From NCBI GenBank assembly GCA_963383645.1, contig OY726567.1, positions 64,325,234 through 64,389,233 on the forward strand: a DNA stretch of 64,000 nt. Reading direction: 5' to 3'. The notes below the pieces were generated by a model. It worked only from the letters and a program-made list of their open reading frames with translations. It ran no database searches and was not told where the DNA came from. Source of the DNA: Muscardinus avellanarius. Its lineage: Eukaryota > Chordata > Mammalia > Rodentia > Gliridae. A program made the position numbers and the translations under genes. Below, piece by piece: positions 10,450 through 22,029 of the stretch. Within the stretch, counting starts at the first letter, position 1. Each line of letters begins with the position of its first letter.

Positions 10450-11300
10450 CCTTTGTAGAAACTTGAATCTAAGTGTGTGGATTTCTTTGAGTCTACTACT
10501 CTGCTCCACTGGTCCATGTGTCTGAGTGCCAATACCATGCTGCTTTTATTAGTATAGCTTTCTACTATAGTTTGAATCAGTTATGCTTTTTGTTGCTGAG
10601 AACTACTGTGGCTATTCTGGGTTTATGTTGTTCCAAATGAATTTAAGAACTGATTTTTCTATGTAAGGGATGACTTTGGTCATTTCATGGGTATTGTATT
10701 GAATCTCTAGGCCACCTTTGAAGAATGGCCATTTTAACGATATTTATTCTGCCTATTCAATAACGTTGAGCAGGGCGTGTTGATGAACACTTGTAATTCC
10801 AGCATTTGGAAGTGTGAGACAGGAGGATTGCGGTTGGAGGACAGCCTCAGCTACTACTTAGTGAGGCCCTTTGCAATTCATCAAGAACTTGTTTTAAAAT
10901 AAAGAACAAAATAAGGAATAAAGAATAGAGCTGGGGTGTAGCACTAAGGGAGAATGCCCCTGAGTTTAATCTCCAGTGTCAAAAAAAAATATGTAGGGCC
11001 AATTTTATGACATTTAAGTTTTTAATGTCATTTCAGTTTTTGACAAGCATGGGAGGTCCTTCCATCTTCTAAAATGTTTTTTCCCCTTCTCTTTTCAATA
11101 TTTTATGATTTTCCACACAGAGTTATTTTACCATTATGGTTAGGTTTATTTCTAAGCTTTTCTCTAGGCTAATCATAAATACAATGAAATATAATTTTTA
11201 AAAATTAGTTTTTGTTAAGTATTCCCATTTCATTTTGAAATTAGGCACACCTTTATATACTCACCAGACTTATTTTATATTATTTCCTTTATATTGCTTT
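10450..11300 (-). mobile_element. Antisense L1 ORF2 3' fragment (unit A)
   Basis: On the minus strand the sequence reads like the end of L1 ORF2 (for example the segment encoding FIWNNI-type residues, then AWYWH-type positions in decayed form). It is interrupted at 10,765-10,990 by a SINE. Unit B equivalent: 51,350-52,400. Confidence 0.65.
10765..10990 (+). mobile_element. Dimeric B1/tRNA-like SINE
   Basis: B1-like left part, A-rich linker and tRNA-derived right part (GAGCTGGGGTGTAGC), ending in poly(A). Shared with unit B at 51,667-51,890. Confidence 0.8.
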
Positions 11301-11304
11301 TTTG

Positions 11305-11640
11305 TTTGGTTTTTGTTTTTGTAGTACTGGGAATTGAACTCAAGAGTGTTTTTCATCTAATTTATACATGAGAACTTTTTTAAAATTTTGAAATAGGATC
11401 TCAGCAATGATAGCTTTTATAAATTGCTGTGGGTGGCTTCAAAACTGTGATCCTCCTGTCTCGGCCTCCGAAGGACTGGAATTACATATGTGTATCACCA
11501 TGTCTGGCTTATTTTTTCTTAATCCTGAAAAGTATATTTTGACTGGACATTTTGGTAAAGACCGACACTATGATGTGTAGAAGGTAGAGGCAGAATGATC
11601 ACAAGTTCAAGGCCAGCCTTGGTATCTTAAAAAAGTAATG
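11305..11640. mobile_element. Two old SINEs: minus (11,305-11,515) and plus (11,538-11,640)
   Basis: The first is an antisense dimeric SINE with a T-rich start and GTACTGGGAATTGAACT. The second is a diverged plus-strand B1. Both are in unit B and the second is partly present in the third copy at 40,920-41,030. Confidence 0.65.
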
Positions 11641-13135
11641 GGTCACAATTTTAAAAATTAAAAGGATGTGGATGTAGGCTAGTGTTAAAATTCCAGTAAG
11701 TCTAATTCCCACCAGTGTGAAACAATTCATCTTGAGTTAAATACACTAGTATATATTTTTATATGAATGAAAACAAAAAATGGTGTTTAATCAACTGGAA
11801 CCAAAAATGAACATGTATAAAGAAATGTACTGGGTAAATGTTTCAAATAGTAACTCAAAACTCAGTATGGCATCTAATTCTATTGGGAATCAGAATAGAA
11901 GAAATCACAAACACAGTAAAGAAGTTTCTGCCAGAGTAGAGGGCATATTTCCCCCAGGGAGGAGACGCACAACACACTCCAGCCAGCATTTCATCTATTA
12001 GGTCTATCAAACAAAAAGGGTCAGGGTTTTTGTAGGGTAATAATCAATTCTGGCTGTTCCTAAAGAAGGCAAGAATGAACGGTTACTTAGTATAAGCCCT
12101 AATGGAGACTTCTTTCTGAGTATAAAAGAATATAAGTTAAAATTACATCACGTGGCATGCTGACACGCATGTCCATCGTGTATACAGGAGATTCTGAACC
12201 TGGTCCTCACTTGTCCTCCATATTCTCACAAGACTCATTCATAATTGTACTAAAATATCACTTTTATTATAAAAATTACAATGTCCACTCATTCAAATAC
12301 AACTTATATGGGTGATATTCTTCAAGTTATTTGTAACATTATTTTTCTAGAAAAGAGAATACGAGAGAAGTAACAACATGTTACTCCATAATGTGGGGTT
12401 GGCACCTATACTGGTCCTTTTCACCAAAGTCTGAAAGAAGTGGAAGCATTTCGTGTATTTTTGAAGATATCCTACATTTATTGAATTTTAATATTAAAAC
12501 ATCAGTTTACACAGTGATATTATATAAATAAAGCAAAATTAGCACAGTCTTAATGAAGCAGTTTAAAATACTTTGTATTCCGCTCTGTTAAAATACAGAT
12601 GGCAAGCACTGAAACAATATTTTTTTCTCAAAGAATGATGTCAAATTTTGCATTTTCTGTTTTTGCTACACAAATTTATAATGTTAGTCAATATTTAGAA
12701 GAAAATATTTGTAGATTTTTTCAAAGAGTTGCTATATTCTCTAGTGTCTGTGAAGATTTTAAAAATTTCTAACAACAAAGATTTTTCAATGACTGCAAAG
12801 GACTTTGATACTGAACATTCTCCAGAATTTTTATAGAAAACAGAGTCTTTTTCACTCTAAAAAGAATTGGTAAAATTGTTTGCTGCGCACATTCACAAAT
12901 TGTTTCTTATTTTAAGAAAGAAGCAAAGTGTCCAGAACTCACACAAGTGGTTGAGTGGCCTCATGATTACAATTCAACTGCTGCCTTTTTATTTTGCCAT
13001 TAACCTGTTATCTTTAGAGTTAAGGAACAAGGAAAATATGTACTACCTTGTTATATTTGTAGGACTTCTTTCCAGTATGTTTTCTCTGATGTACTACAAA
13101 AGCTGAATTTTAATAAGATTTACTATATTCTTTAA
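11641..13135. other. 3' flank of the zinc-finger gene, non-coding (unit A)
   Basis: Unique-looking AT-rich DNA shared with unit B (52,761-54,180) and with the diverged third copy (41,040-42,464). No coding frame is supported; candidate polyadenylation signals for a minus-strand transcript exist but cannot be chosen. Confidence 0.5.
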
Positions 13136-13139
13136 ATTT

Positions 13140-13655
13140 GTAAGGTTTCTCTCCAATGTAGATTATCTCATACTTAAATAGAGATGAGGAACAAGAAAAA
13201 TCATTACTTCATTCTTTACATTTGTCAAGCTTTCGCTACAGTGTGGATTCCCTAGTGATCTTAAAGAGTTGAGTTTTGAGCAAAAGCTTTACTGTATTCT
13301 TTATATTTGTAGAGTTATTCTCCAGTGTGGATTCTCTGATGCCCTCTGAGAGTTGAGTTGTGAGTAAAATTTTACTACATATTTTATATTTGTAGGGTTT
13401 CTCTCCTGTGTGGATTCTCTTATGCCTTAATAATTTTGTGGTATAGGAAAATGAAGTACTGCATTCTTCACATTTGTAGATTTTTTTTTCCATTGTGGGC
13501 TCTGATACTATGCGATTTGAGGTTTTAGCAATATTTTTACTGGATTCTTTATGTTTGTAGGTTTTTTCTCCTGTGTGCATTCTATTATGAATATTTAGAT
13601 ATGAGAAATGGGGAAAAGATTTACTGCATCCTGTAAATTTGGAGGGATTCATATG
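13140..13655 (-). pseudogene. Decayed C-terminal zinc fingers of KZNF copy A
   Basis: A 138-codon frame (13,236-13,652) and its flanks contain C2H2 finger units in decay. Only one or two keep all four zinc ligands ([20 protein letters not shown] with a following HTGEKPYK linker). Others have lost Cys (for example YKYKIC) or slid out of frame, while their DNA still shows the 84-base period. They lie downstream of the premature stop that ends the main array at 14,063. The ancestral array was therefore longer and this part is now effectively 3' UTR. A SINE (13,736-13,922) and a CTTT repeat separate it from the main array. Confidence 0.8.
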
Positions 13656-13667
13656 CTGTGAACTTCT

Positions 13668-13735
13668 CTTTCTTTCTTTCTTTCTTTTCCTTTCTTTCTT
13701 TATTTTCCTGTCTTTCTTTTTTTTTTTTTTTTTTT
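13668..13735. repeat. Pyrimidine (CTTT)n microsatellite and T-tract
   Basis: Imperfect CTTT repeats run into the T-tail of the adjoining antisense SINE. Unit B lacks most of this repeat. Confidence 0.8.
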
Positions 13736-13922
13736 TGGTACCAAGGAACCCAGGGACATTCTACCTCTGAGTGACACTCCCAGCTCTATTTTTTTATTCT
13801 GTATTTTAAAATATGGTATCCTGATTTGCAGAGTCTCACCAAGTAGCTGAAGCTGACCATGAACCAAAATCATCCTGTCTCAGCCTTCAAATGCTGCGAG
13901 TGTGTGCCAACACGGCTGGCAA
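13736..13922 (-). mobile_element. Dimeric SINE between finger blocks (unit A)
   Basis: An old antisense SINE, shared with unit B at 54,780-54,983. It split the original finger array before the duplication. Confidence 0.75.
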
Positions 13923-13960
13923 CCATGGACACTTTTATGCTTTTTGAGATTTGAGTTTCA

Positions 13961-14062
<102 letters not shown>

Positions 14063-16048
14063 TTACTTACATTTGTAGGCTTCCTCTCCAGAGTGGATTC
14101 TCTGATGCTTTTTGAGATTTGAGTTCTGAGCAAAAGCTTTACTGCATTCTTGACATTTGTAGGGTTTCTTTCCTGTGTGGATTCTCGCATGCCTAATTAG
14201 ACATGAGGTGTGGGAAAACGCTTTACTGCATTCTTTACATTTGTAGGGTTTCACTCCTGTGTGAGTTCTCACATGCCTATTTAGACATGAGGTATTGGAA
14301 AAAGCTTTACTGCACTCTTGACATTTGTAGGGTTTCTCTCCTGTGTGGATTCTCACATGCCTAATTAGACATGAGGTGTGGGAAAAAGCTTTACTGCATT
14401 CTTTACATTTGTAGGGTTTCACTCCAGTGTGGATTCTTTTATGCACTCTAAGAGTTGAAATTTTAGCAAAAGCTTTACTGCATTCTTGACATTTGTAGGG
14501 TTTCTCTCCAGTGTGGATTCTTTTATGCCCTCTAAGAGTTGAAATTTGAGCAAAAGTTTTACTGCATTCTTTACATTTGTAGGGTTTCTCTCCAGTGTGG
14601 ATTCTTTGATGTGATACAAGATTTATGTTGTGAGCAAAAGATTTACTACATTCTTTACATTTGTAGGGTTTCTCTCCAGTGTGGATTCTTTTATGCACTT
14701 TAAGAGTTGAAATTTGAGCAAAAGCTTTACTGCATTCTTTACATTTGTAGGCTTTCTCTCCAGTGTGGATTCTTTTATGCACTCTAAGAGTTGAAATTTG
14801 AGCAAAAGCTTTACTGCATTCTTGACACTTGTAGGGTTTCTCTCCTGTGTGGGTTCTCTCATGCCTAACTAGATGTGAGGTATAGAGAAAAGATTTACTG
14901 CATACTTCACATTTGTAGGATTTCTCTCCTGTGTGGATTCTTTGATGCACTCTAAGAGTTGAGGTTTGAGCAAAAGCTTTATTGCATTCTTTATATTTGT
15001 AGGGTTTCTCTCCTATATGGGTTTTCTCATGCCTAATTAGACATGAGGTATGTGAAAAAGATTTACTGCATACTTCACATTTGTAAGGATTCTCTCCAGT
15101 GTGGATTCTTTTATGCACTCTAAGAGTTGAGGATTGAGAAAAAGCTTTACTGCATTCTTTACATTTGTAAGGCTTTTCTCCACTGTGGACTTTTTTATGC
15201 TGTATGAGAGTTGACTTCTGAGCAAAAGCTTTACTGCATTTTTCACATTTGTAGAGTTTCTCTCCAGTGTGGATTCTCTTATGCATAATCAGTTCTGAGG
15301 AAGAAGAAAAAGATTTAATGCATTCTTTACATTTGTAGAGATGCTCTCTAGTGTGGCTTACCTGATGCTGTAAGAGAGTTGAGCTGTGAGTAAAAGATTC
15401 ACTGCAATCTTTACATGTGTAGGTTTTCTCTCTAGTGTGGATTCTGTGAGGGACTACAAGAGCTGAGGTTTGAGCAAAAGAATTACCGAATTCTTTACAT
15501 TTGTAGCATTTCTCTCCAGTGTGGATTCTCTGATGTTCTAGAAGAGCTGAATTGCGAGTAAAGGATTTACCACATTCTTTACATTTGTTGGGTTTTCCTC
15601 TAGTTTGGCTTTCCTGATGCACATCAAGAGCTGACATATGAGCAATAGATAGACTACACTCTTGACACTTATACTGTATCTTTGCTGTATGAGATCTCAA
15701 ATGTTCATCAGGATCAGAGAAGTGAGCAAAGGACTCACTGCATTCTCTGCCGCTGTGTAGGGTCTCTCCTTCGTCATCTACCTGATGTTGAGTAACCTGC
15801 AAAAACAGATTAAAAGATTTATTACATCTCCTACATTTGCATGTTTCTCCATTAATGTTTGTTGTATTATATTTATACAGATTTGAGGATGTATAGATTT
15901 GATGTCCTATATTTAATTTCCTCATTTCTGTTGGAACGTTTTCTAGTATTAGTTTTTTTCTGCTCAATAAATAGTATTGATGGCTTAAATATTTGCCAAA
16001 TTGGCTGTATTTGCTAGAATGCTCACTAATGTTCACATTTTTATGCAT
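14063..16048 (-). CDS. KZNF copy A: C2H2 zinc-finger array open frame
   Basis: An uninterrupted 661-codon frame with about 21 finger units of 28 residues. Sixteen have a full Cys2His2 set. Five are degenerate: the first three, one with KEFG in place of the second Cys, and one with YKYKEC. Linkers are mostly HTGEKPYKC. Fingers use CSKAF rather than the commoner CGKAF. DNA-contact residues fall into few classes (such as Q-S-T-V, H-S-C-R), which suggests recognition of a repetitive target, as KZNF proteins do for transposons. The frame ends in an early TAA at a finger's Glu position; one more finger-like unit follows. The Met at 16,048 is merely the first ATG after broken linker sequence. Translation would need an internal start or an unusual transcript, so function is doubtful. 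Confidence 0.8.
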   Translation of the reverse strand: MHKNVNISEHSSKYSQFGKYLSHQYYLLSRKKLILENVPTEMRKLNIGHQIYTSSNLYKYNTTNINGETCKCRRCNKSFNLFLQVTQHQVDDEGETLHSGRECSESFAHFSDPDEHLRSHTAKIQYKCQECSLSIAHMSALDVHQESQTRGKPNKCKECGKSFTRNSALLEHQRIHTGEKCYKCKEFGNSFAQTSALVVPHRIHTREKTYTCKDCSESFTHSSTLLQHQVSHTREHLYKCKECIKSFSSSSELIMHKRIHTGEKLYKCEKCSKAFAQKSTLIQHKKVHSGEKPYKCKECSKAFSQSSTLRVHKRIHTGENPYKCEVCSKSFSHTSCLIRHEKTHIGEKPYKYKECNKAFAQTSTLRVHQRIHTGEKSYKCEVCSKSFLYTSHLVRHERTHTGEKPYKCQECSKAFAQISTLRVHKRIHTGEKAYKCKECSKAFAQISTLKVHKRIHTGEKPYKCKECSKSFAHNINLVSHQRIHTGEKPYKCKECSKTFAQISTLRGHKRIHTGEKPYKCQECSKAFAKISTLRVHKRIHTGVKPYKCKECSKAFSHTSCLIRHVRIHTGEKPYKCQECSKAFSNTSCLNRHVRTHTGVKPYKCKECSKAFSHTSCLIRHARIHTGKKPYKCQECSKAFAQNSNLKKHQRIHSGEEAYKCK

Positions 16049-16096
16049 AGTAATGGATAGAAATTGATCAATAATATTCTCATATTTTTCTCCTTT

Positions 16097-16232
16097 GCCA
16101 TAGTACTCTAGAACCTCACTAAGTAGCTGAAAGCCTCACTAAGTAGATGAGGCTGGCTTTGAACCCGTGCGATCCTCCTGTTTCAGCCTCCAAAGTGCGG
16201 GGATTACAAGCGTGCGCCACCACACCCAGCTG
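16097..16232 (-). mobile_element. SINE fragment replacing exon sequence, unit A only
   Basis: An antisense SINE piece lacking its tail half sits between CATAGTACYCT and GGATGATTATTTTGG. Unit B has about 100 bases of linker-coding exon there instead, and no target duplication is visible. This points to insertion with deletion or a later recombination. Confidence 0.7.
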
Positions 16233-16628
16233 GATGATTATTTTGGAAAGTGCCCTCATTAAAGACTTTTCTTGTTTCATTGTTTATGTCAGTAATTTCA
16301 TCATTCCTTATATTCTTATATCTTGGATTCCACAATAAGGTGACTGATGATTCTGAATGTCTATATAAATTGCATATATTATCATGAAGTGGAGCTAATT
16401 GTCGATGGGACAAAAATAAATTTTTGGTGAGTGAGGCCCTATAATCTTCTGCATTAGAGTTTTTTCTATATTTTTTAATATCTTGTCTTGAGAAAAATTT
16501 GAATGACAGTTTAATTCAAGGCTATATTCAGAATAGTTTAAATGAATATTGACACCATGATCTGTATCACATGTCACATATTTAAAATTTTTTTCCAAGT
16601 AAAGCCATGGTTTAAAAACTGCCACGGA

Positions 16629-16825
16629 GCCGGGTTTGGTACCACACGCTTGTAATCCCCACACTTGGGAGGTGGAGACAGGATGATCGCATAGGTTCGA
16701 AGCCAGCCACGCTGACTTAAAGAGAGCCTGTTTCCAAATTTTAAAAAAAGTATGTCTGGGAACATAGCCTGGAGGTAGAAGGGCTTCCAAGAACCCCTGT
16801 ACCACCAAAAAAAAAAAAAAAAAAA
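16629..16825 (+). mobile_element. SINE inside the zinc-finger exon (unit A)
   Basis: Sense to the plus strand and antisense to the gene. It is flanked by AAAAACTGCCAYGGA (16,614-16,628 and 16,826-16,840) and ends in poly(A). Unit B has the same insertion at 58,091-58,295, so it predates the duplication. Confidence 0.9.
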
Positions 16826-17138
16826 AAAAACTGCCATGGACAAACCTGATGTAAAGAAATGCCCAGATTTGCAAATGTAACTATCATGAATTGATTTCTG
16901 AGAGATGTTTGATATTCTTTATCTTTTTGTCCATTGTCATCATGGGTATAATTTATACACTGGTTATGTTCAGCATAGCATATTCTCTGTCCTTCCCACT
17001 TATCCCTCAAGGGCTGGTGTTCACTTACATGTAAATACCCATGGTCATGGTCTCTATATCTTTCACTTTTTACTCTCTGAAATAAATCTTGCTTTTTCTC
17101 CTCTGATAAATGTCTTTCAGTATACTGAAAAGACACAC

Positions 17139-20100
17139 CTGAAAGAAAAAAAAATAAAAATAAGAATTTATCTAACATATTGCTTTCACATAACACTTTT
17201 TACAAAGTAATCATAAAATGCTGCTATACTGACAGCATTAAAAATTGCAGAATGTTGGGCATGGGAACCAAGCCTGGACTCTCAGTACTTGGGAGACCAA
17301 AAAAGGAAGATTGGAGGTTCAAGGGAAGATTGGAGATTCGAATTCAGCCAAAACAACTTAGCAAAACCCAAGGCAATTTAGCAAAACACCTATTTCAAAG
17401 GAAAAAATAAACAGGACTGTGGCTGTGTCAGAGGTTAAATGCCTCTAGAATTAATTTATAGTATCTCATACAACCAAGTTAAGAGGACAGAATAGAAATC
17501 TTGAGTTCCTATACTTTCCCTAACTAGACAAATATAAAAAATGTACACTAAACAAAGACCCATCCTAAAGACTGATTGCTGAGGCTCCAACTAACTATAT
17601 AATGCCTGTTAGACTTTAGTTTCTAAGGCTTGAGGCAAATCCCTAGATTATGCTAGGGGCTCTTTGAGCATTCATTTATTTTTGGATTGAAGATAAAACT
17701 TTATATTTTCTATGTATATCTTGATATTTTCTAGCAAATGTTTCTTAATGTCTTAATCTATTTAAGTAATGTTCACAATAAATCACGTAGAATTTTGATG
17801 TTCTCATTACTTCCATTTATTTAAAATTTTTGAAGATTATAATATTGTGGTAACTACTGTAAAACACATATCCAAAAATTTTTCTTACAATCAAACTGAG
17901 ATATTTTTATAACTTTTTCAAAATCTTCCAAATGCACAAAACCTTCAGCTTTTACTACCATTGTATGCTACTTATATATTATCAACAGTTGTACTTTTGA
18001 CATCAAAGAGAGATCCTATTACTATTATTATTTCTAAATATTTTCATGCCTGTTTACATATATTGTCATAAGTTTCCCTCTTGAAAAATGAATGCATAAT
18101 ACTATAGATATATGGCGACTAAAATGTGTTTTGGTGTACATGTCTGCATCTCAACAGTTATTCTTTCTTATTTGATAGACACTTAGGTTGACTACATAAC
18201 TGTGAAGTTAATGTGGGATTTTGGGTAAGAATGGCATCAACTGTTAAGTGGCCATGGTGACACTTGGTTATAATCACAGTATTTTGGAGGATGAGACAGG
18301 AGGATCACAGATTCACAGATAAACTCCAAAAGTTCTGAAGTTCTCATTAACCTAGTGAGACCCTGTTTCAAAACAAAATAGGGCTAGAGATATAGCTCAG
18401 TTATAGAATATGCTTCACATCAATTGAATCAACTGTTTATTAATGAACTTATTTTGCCCACTACAATTTATGTTTGTTAGAAAAGGTTGAATTACTAATA
18501 TTGTGCATATAATGAAATCACCTTGAGTTTTTTCCTTTTCACTCTCACCTAAGTCTACATCTACTAACTACATGTTCACTTGCGCATAGCAGTTTCCCAT
18601 CAGCAATACTTCCTTTGTCCTCTAATTATCCATTTTTATTCTAATGCTTTATTCAATTGCATATATATTCAATAACTCATTAACTACTTGGCTTATTTCT
18701 TATTATATCACAGTCACATTTCCTTTTAAAAGTTTGTTGAATATCATTAATAATAAAACTATAATATATGTTAAAATATTTTGCTTCTAAGGGTCCAGTG
18801 TTTTTTCTTCTCCCACTGCAGGTATTATACCTATTAAATATGGTCCTGCTTACTGTTTTGAACATTCTAGTTACAAAATTCAATACTGTGAGGATAATCT
18901 ATAATTCTGTTCCAATTATTTTTTTCACAAAGCATTATAAACAGGTGACAAGAGAAATCTCATACAAAAAAATAAAATAGAAAAGCCAAAATAGACATTC
19001 AATTTTAAGCACTCTAAAAACATGAGAACAAAGACCAACAAGCCAGGAGGGGTGGCACACATTTCTAATCCCAGTACTAGGGAGGCTGAGACAGAAGTAT
19101 CTGGGATTGCAGATCCATATACACACACTCACACACACACAAACACACACATGCACGCACACACACTTAAGGAGTCCCTTTTAAATTCAGTGAGACCCTG
19201 TTTTAAAATAAAGAATAAAAAATAGGCCTGAGGCATAGCTCAGATATAGAATGCCCCTTGATTCCAACCCCACTACTACCAAAAAAAAAAAAAAAAATCC
19301 AACACCATAACGGTGAAGTCTATGAATGCAGATGTGTTGAAAAAAAGAATAGAAAAGAAGTTGGATTATGAATGAGATTTAAGATGTAAAAGAATATCTA
19401 AACAAGAAACTCAGAAAGAATATATAGGATATGCAAGAATATGTCCATAAAGAAATGGAAATTTTACAAACACCACAGAGAAAATCTGAATGGAATGATA
19501 TATTCAATAATCAATTTAAAATGAAAAACAGAGCCTCAGGCATAGCAAAATCAGTATATATATTGAACAGTCAGTCAATATTAAATAAAAGACAAGAGAC
19601 TAGAATCATAATATTCAATAAAACAGGGAAAATATCAAGATAACAGAGCTAAGGAAAATTGGAATTCAAGAAGAGGTCGTGGTATGAACCAGGGTCATAA
19701 ATAACCTCTTCAGAGAAAGAGTATCAAAGAAATTTCTCAATATGATAAACAAAGTGCATATTTATGATAAAGATATTTCTCCTTGCCACATATTATTTAA
19801 AATTATTATCAGAGAGGTCAAGAGTAGAATATTAAACACATCAAGCGTCAAGGTATAATGGTGCACACCTGTTATCCTAGTACTTCAAATGCTCAGACAG
19901 AAAGATCATAGGAGTTTTGAACCCAGTCTCAGAAACTAACCAAGATCCTGTTTCAAAATCAATCATGAAAAGTGATGAGTGTTTAGGTGAGAGGAAGAAT
20001 GCTTGGGGTTCAATGCACAGAACCACAAGTAAATATAAAAATTAATATGCAATTAAATAAACAAAAGTAAATATAAAAAGGCATCAAGAAAAGATCAGGT

Positions 20101-20566
20101 CACACATAAAAATAAACCTATAACAATCAATCAACATTCTCAATCCAAACTTCATATTCTGTATTGCAAGCATTGAAAGAAATCAAATAACAACTAGGAT
20201 TGCTATATCCTGTCCCTGCCTTTCAAGTACTGGGATTAGAGATGGCCCCATCTAAGTATCATTATTTATATGGTACTAGAGAAACTTCTTTATTTGGTTG
20301 TAATATGCTTCAATTTTTTCATATAGAAGCCTCTTGAATTATGTGCAGATTTTCTCAGGTCCCTAAATGCAAAAGAAGAAATGTGAGCTCTTGCAAGCCC
20401 TCACAGCGAAAAGCCAGAACATTAGCTCTCACTGAGAATATGCTGGGAGGTCACAGGAAAAAGGAGATGTCCTAAAATATTTAAGAGAAAGATAATCAGA
20501 TGAAAGACAATGTCCCTCTCTGATAGGACATTAATCAAAACTACATTTCTACAAACCATTCCCAAG
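17139..20566 (-). other. KZNF copy A intron (KRAB to fingers), left part
   Basis: Non-coding. It contains old SINEs at 18,245-18,423, 19,040-19,295 (with an internal CA-rich repeat at about 19,121-19,170) and 19,850-20,030, all on the plus strand and all shared with unit B. The 18,245 SINE has lost 27 bases of its tail in this copy. No KRAB-B exon was recognised. Confidence 0.6.
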
Positions 20567-20572
20567 GAACGA

Positions 20573-21265
20573 TGATGGAGGACATGGAAGAAACCTGAGG
20601 AACGAAAAGTTCCGAAAGAGTTAAGGCAGTTTAGTTTGGCGAAAGGTCAAGCTTTCTGAGACTCTGGGTGACTTCTGGTCTTTCCGGAATTTCTCACCCC
20701 CAACCCACCAGTGAGAGCGGGAACTGGCTGCAATCATGTTCTTAATAATCTTTTTTTTTTTTTTTTTTTTTTTTTTAGTACTGGGGGTGGAACCCAGAGG
20801 CTTTCTACCTCCGGGCTATACTCCCAGACCCATTTTATATTTTATTTGGAAACAGGGTCTCACTAAGTTGCTGAGAGCCTCACTAAGTAGCTGAGGCTGG
20901 CTTCGAACCTGTGTGATCCTCCTGTCTCAGCCTCCCAAGCGCGGGGATTACAAGCGTGCGCCACCACGCCCAGCTGTTCTTAATAATCTTTAACCAGGCC
21001 TCTTTGTTTCTTCTTGTTTTTTAATTTTCCCTCCATAATTGTATTCTGCAAGCATATGACGTATGTTCTATATCAATCATTCTGTATTGTGTTTGAGATT
21101 GTACTTTGATGTTTTTCTTTCTTTTGAAGTTGTGGTTTTGGTGCAGGGGAAAAAAGATATAAAAACTTAGTTCTAGAAAATAAAGTTGTCAGTTGTCCAA
21201 GAGACAATTGTCTATGTCTTCATTTCAGGTCTCTCCCTCCCAAGTCCCGGGGAAGAATCCCCATA
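20573..21265 (+). mobile_element. Probable solo LTR, unit A only
   Basis: About 470 bases (plus a nested SINE) absent from unit B, where flanks meet at 61,990. It has LTR features in order: TG start, TATAAAA-like signal near 21,160, AATAAAG near 21,180 and an end near CCCCATA. A 6-bp imperfect duplication (GAACGA / GAATGA, empty site GATCGA) flanks it. The exact ends are uncertain. Confidence 0.6.
20754..20975 (-). mobile_element. Young dimeric SINE nested in solo LTR
   Basis: It has a long T-tail, a well-kept body and a 16-base target duplication (GTTCTTAATAATCTTT at 20,738-20,753 and 20,976-20,991). Confidence 0.9.
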
Positions 21266-21704
21266 GAATGAAGCTTGGCAGAGCACAATTTCACTGATGG
21301 CTTTTACCTTGATTTTGTCCCTCTCACTGGGGTTCTCTGTCCATTAAGTTCTACTTACCTGGGTGTGTGGCTTCTGTCTCCTCTCCCTCTACTTTCCAGG
21401 GCTCTTTCCTTTGCTCTAGGCAGGAGACCAGCTGTGGTTTAGCAACACTAAGACCTATGTAGTAGGAAAAGTCACATGAATTTTGCTGGAGATTCCTGAA
21501 TGGACTGGGATTTTTTTAATGGAGTACTGTGCCCAGTCCAAAATATTAAAGAAATATATGAAGCCTAAAAATTATTTCTCTAAATATTATGTTGTGACAG
21601 ATCTTTAGAGAACTTAGAAACATATTTCATTTTTAGATCAGAGATATATTTAAATTACAAATGAATCAAAACTGGATGGCATTATTTGTTCTAAAAGAAG
21701 TGGG

Positions 21705-21915
21705 TTACAAGCCGGGTGTGGTGGCACACACTTGTAATCTCAGCATTTGGGAGGCTGAGACAAGGAGGATCACATTTCACAGCCAGCCTCAACTACTTAG
21801 TGATGCCCTCTGCAACTCACTGAGACCATGTTTCAATATAAAGAATAAAAAAATACATCTGGATTGTAGCTAGAGGTAGAATGGCCCTAGGTTCCATCCC
21901 TGGTACCACAAGATA
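21705..21915 (+). mobile_element. Dimeric SINE in KZNF A intron
   Basis: Shared with unit B (62,434-62,640). Standard B1 left part and tRNA-like right part. Confidence 0.8.
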
Positions 21916-22029
21916 AAAAAGAATTGGGTTAATATGTTTTTGTTATGAAATTTCTTAAACTACTATGATTGAAACAAGCATACCTCTTCTCCCAAAATAG
22001 GGCTACATCAGAAGACAGTGGCATAGCAT

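Larger units (their letters stand above)
16049..17138 (-). pseudogene. KZNF copy A: 5' part of zinc-finger exon (KRAB linker), broken
   Basis: A splice acceptor (T-rich tract, CTTTCAG) places the exon start at 17,138. The first codons (GVSFQYTERHLSEEKK) join in phase to the KRAB-A exon, whose last base is G. The linker is open for about 105 codons to VCPWQ, where a SINE (16,629-16,825, shared with unit B) brings a stop. Beyond the SINE, linker sequence resumes in a shifted frame (CDTDHGVNIHLNYSEYSLEL) and stops again near 16,395. A second SINE at 16,097-16,232 replaced about 100 bases of exon in this copy only. Thus the reading frame from KRAB to fingers is broken at least three times. Confidence 0.75.

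Noticed and set aside
10900..10990. tRNA-like sequence that might be a tRNA gene
   Set aside because: It is the tRNA-derived half of a SINE, followed by poly(A), and repeated dozens of times in the window.
18680..18883. Small intronic frames, some shared with unit B
   Set aside because: Shared only because the DNA is duplicated; no KRAB-B or other exon motif and no splice-site support.
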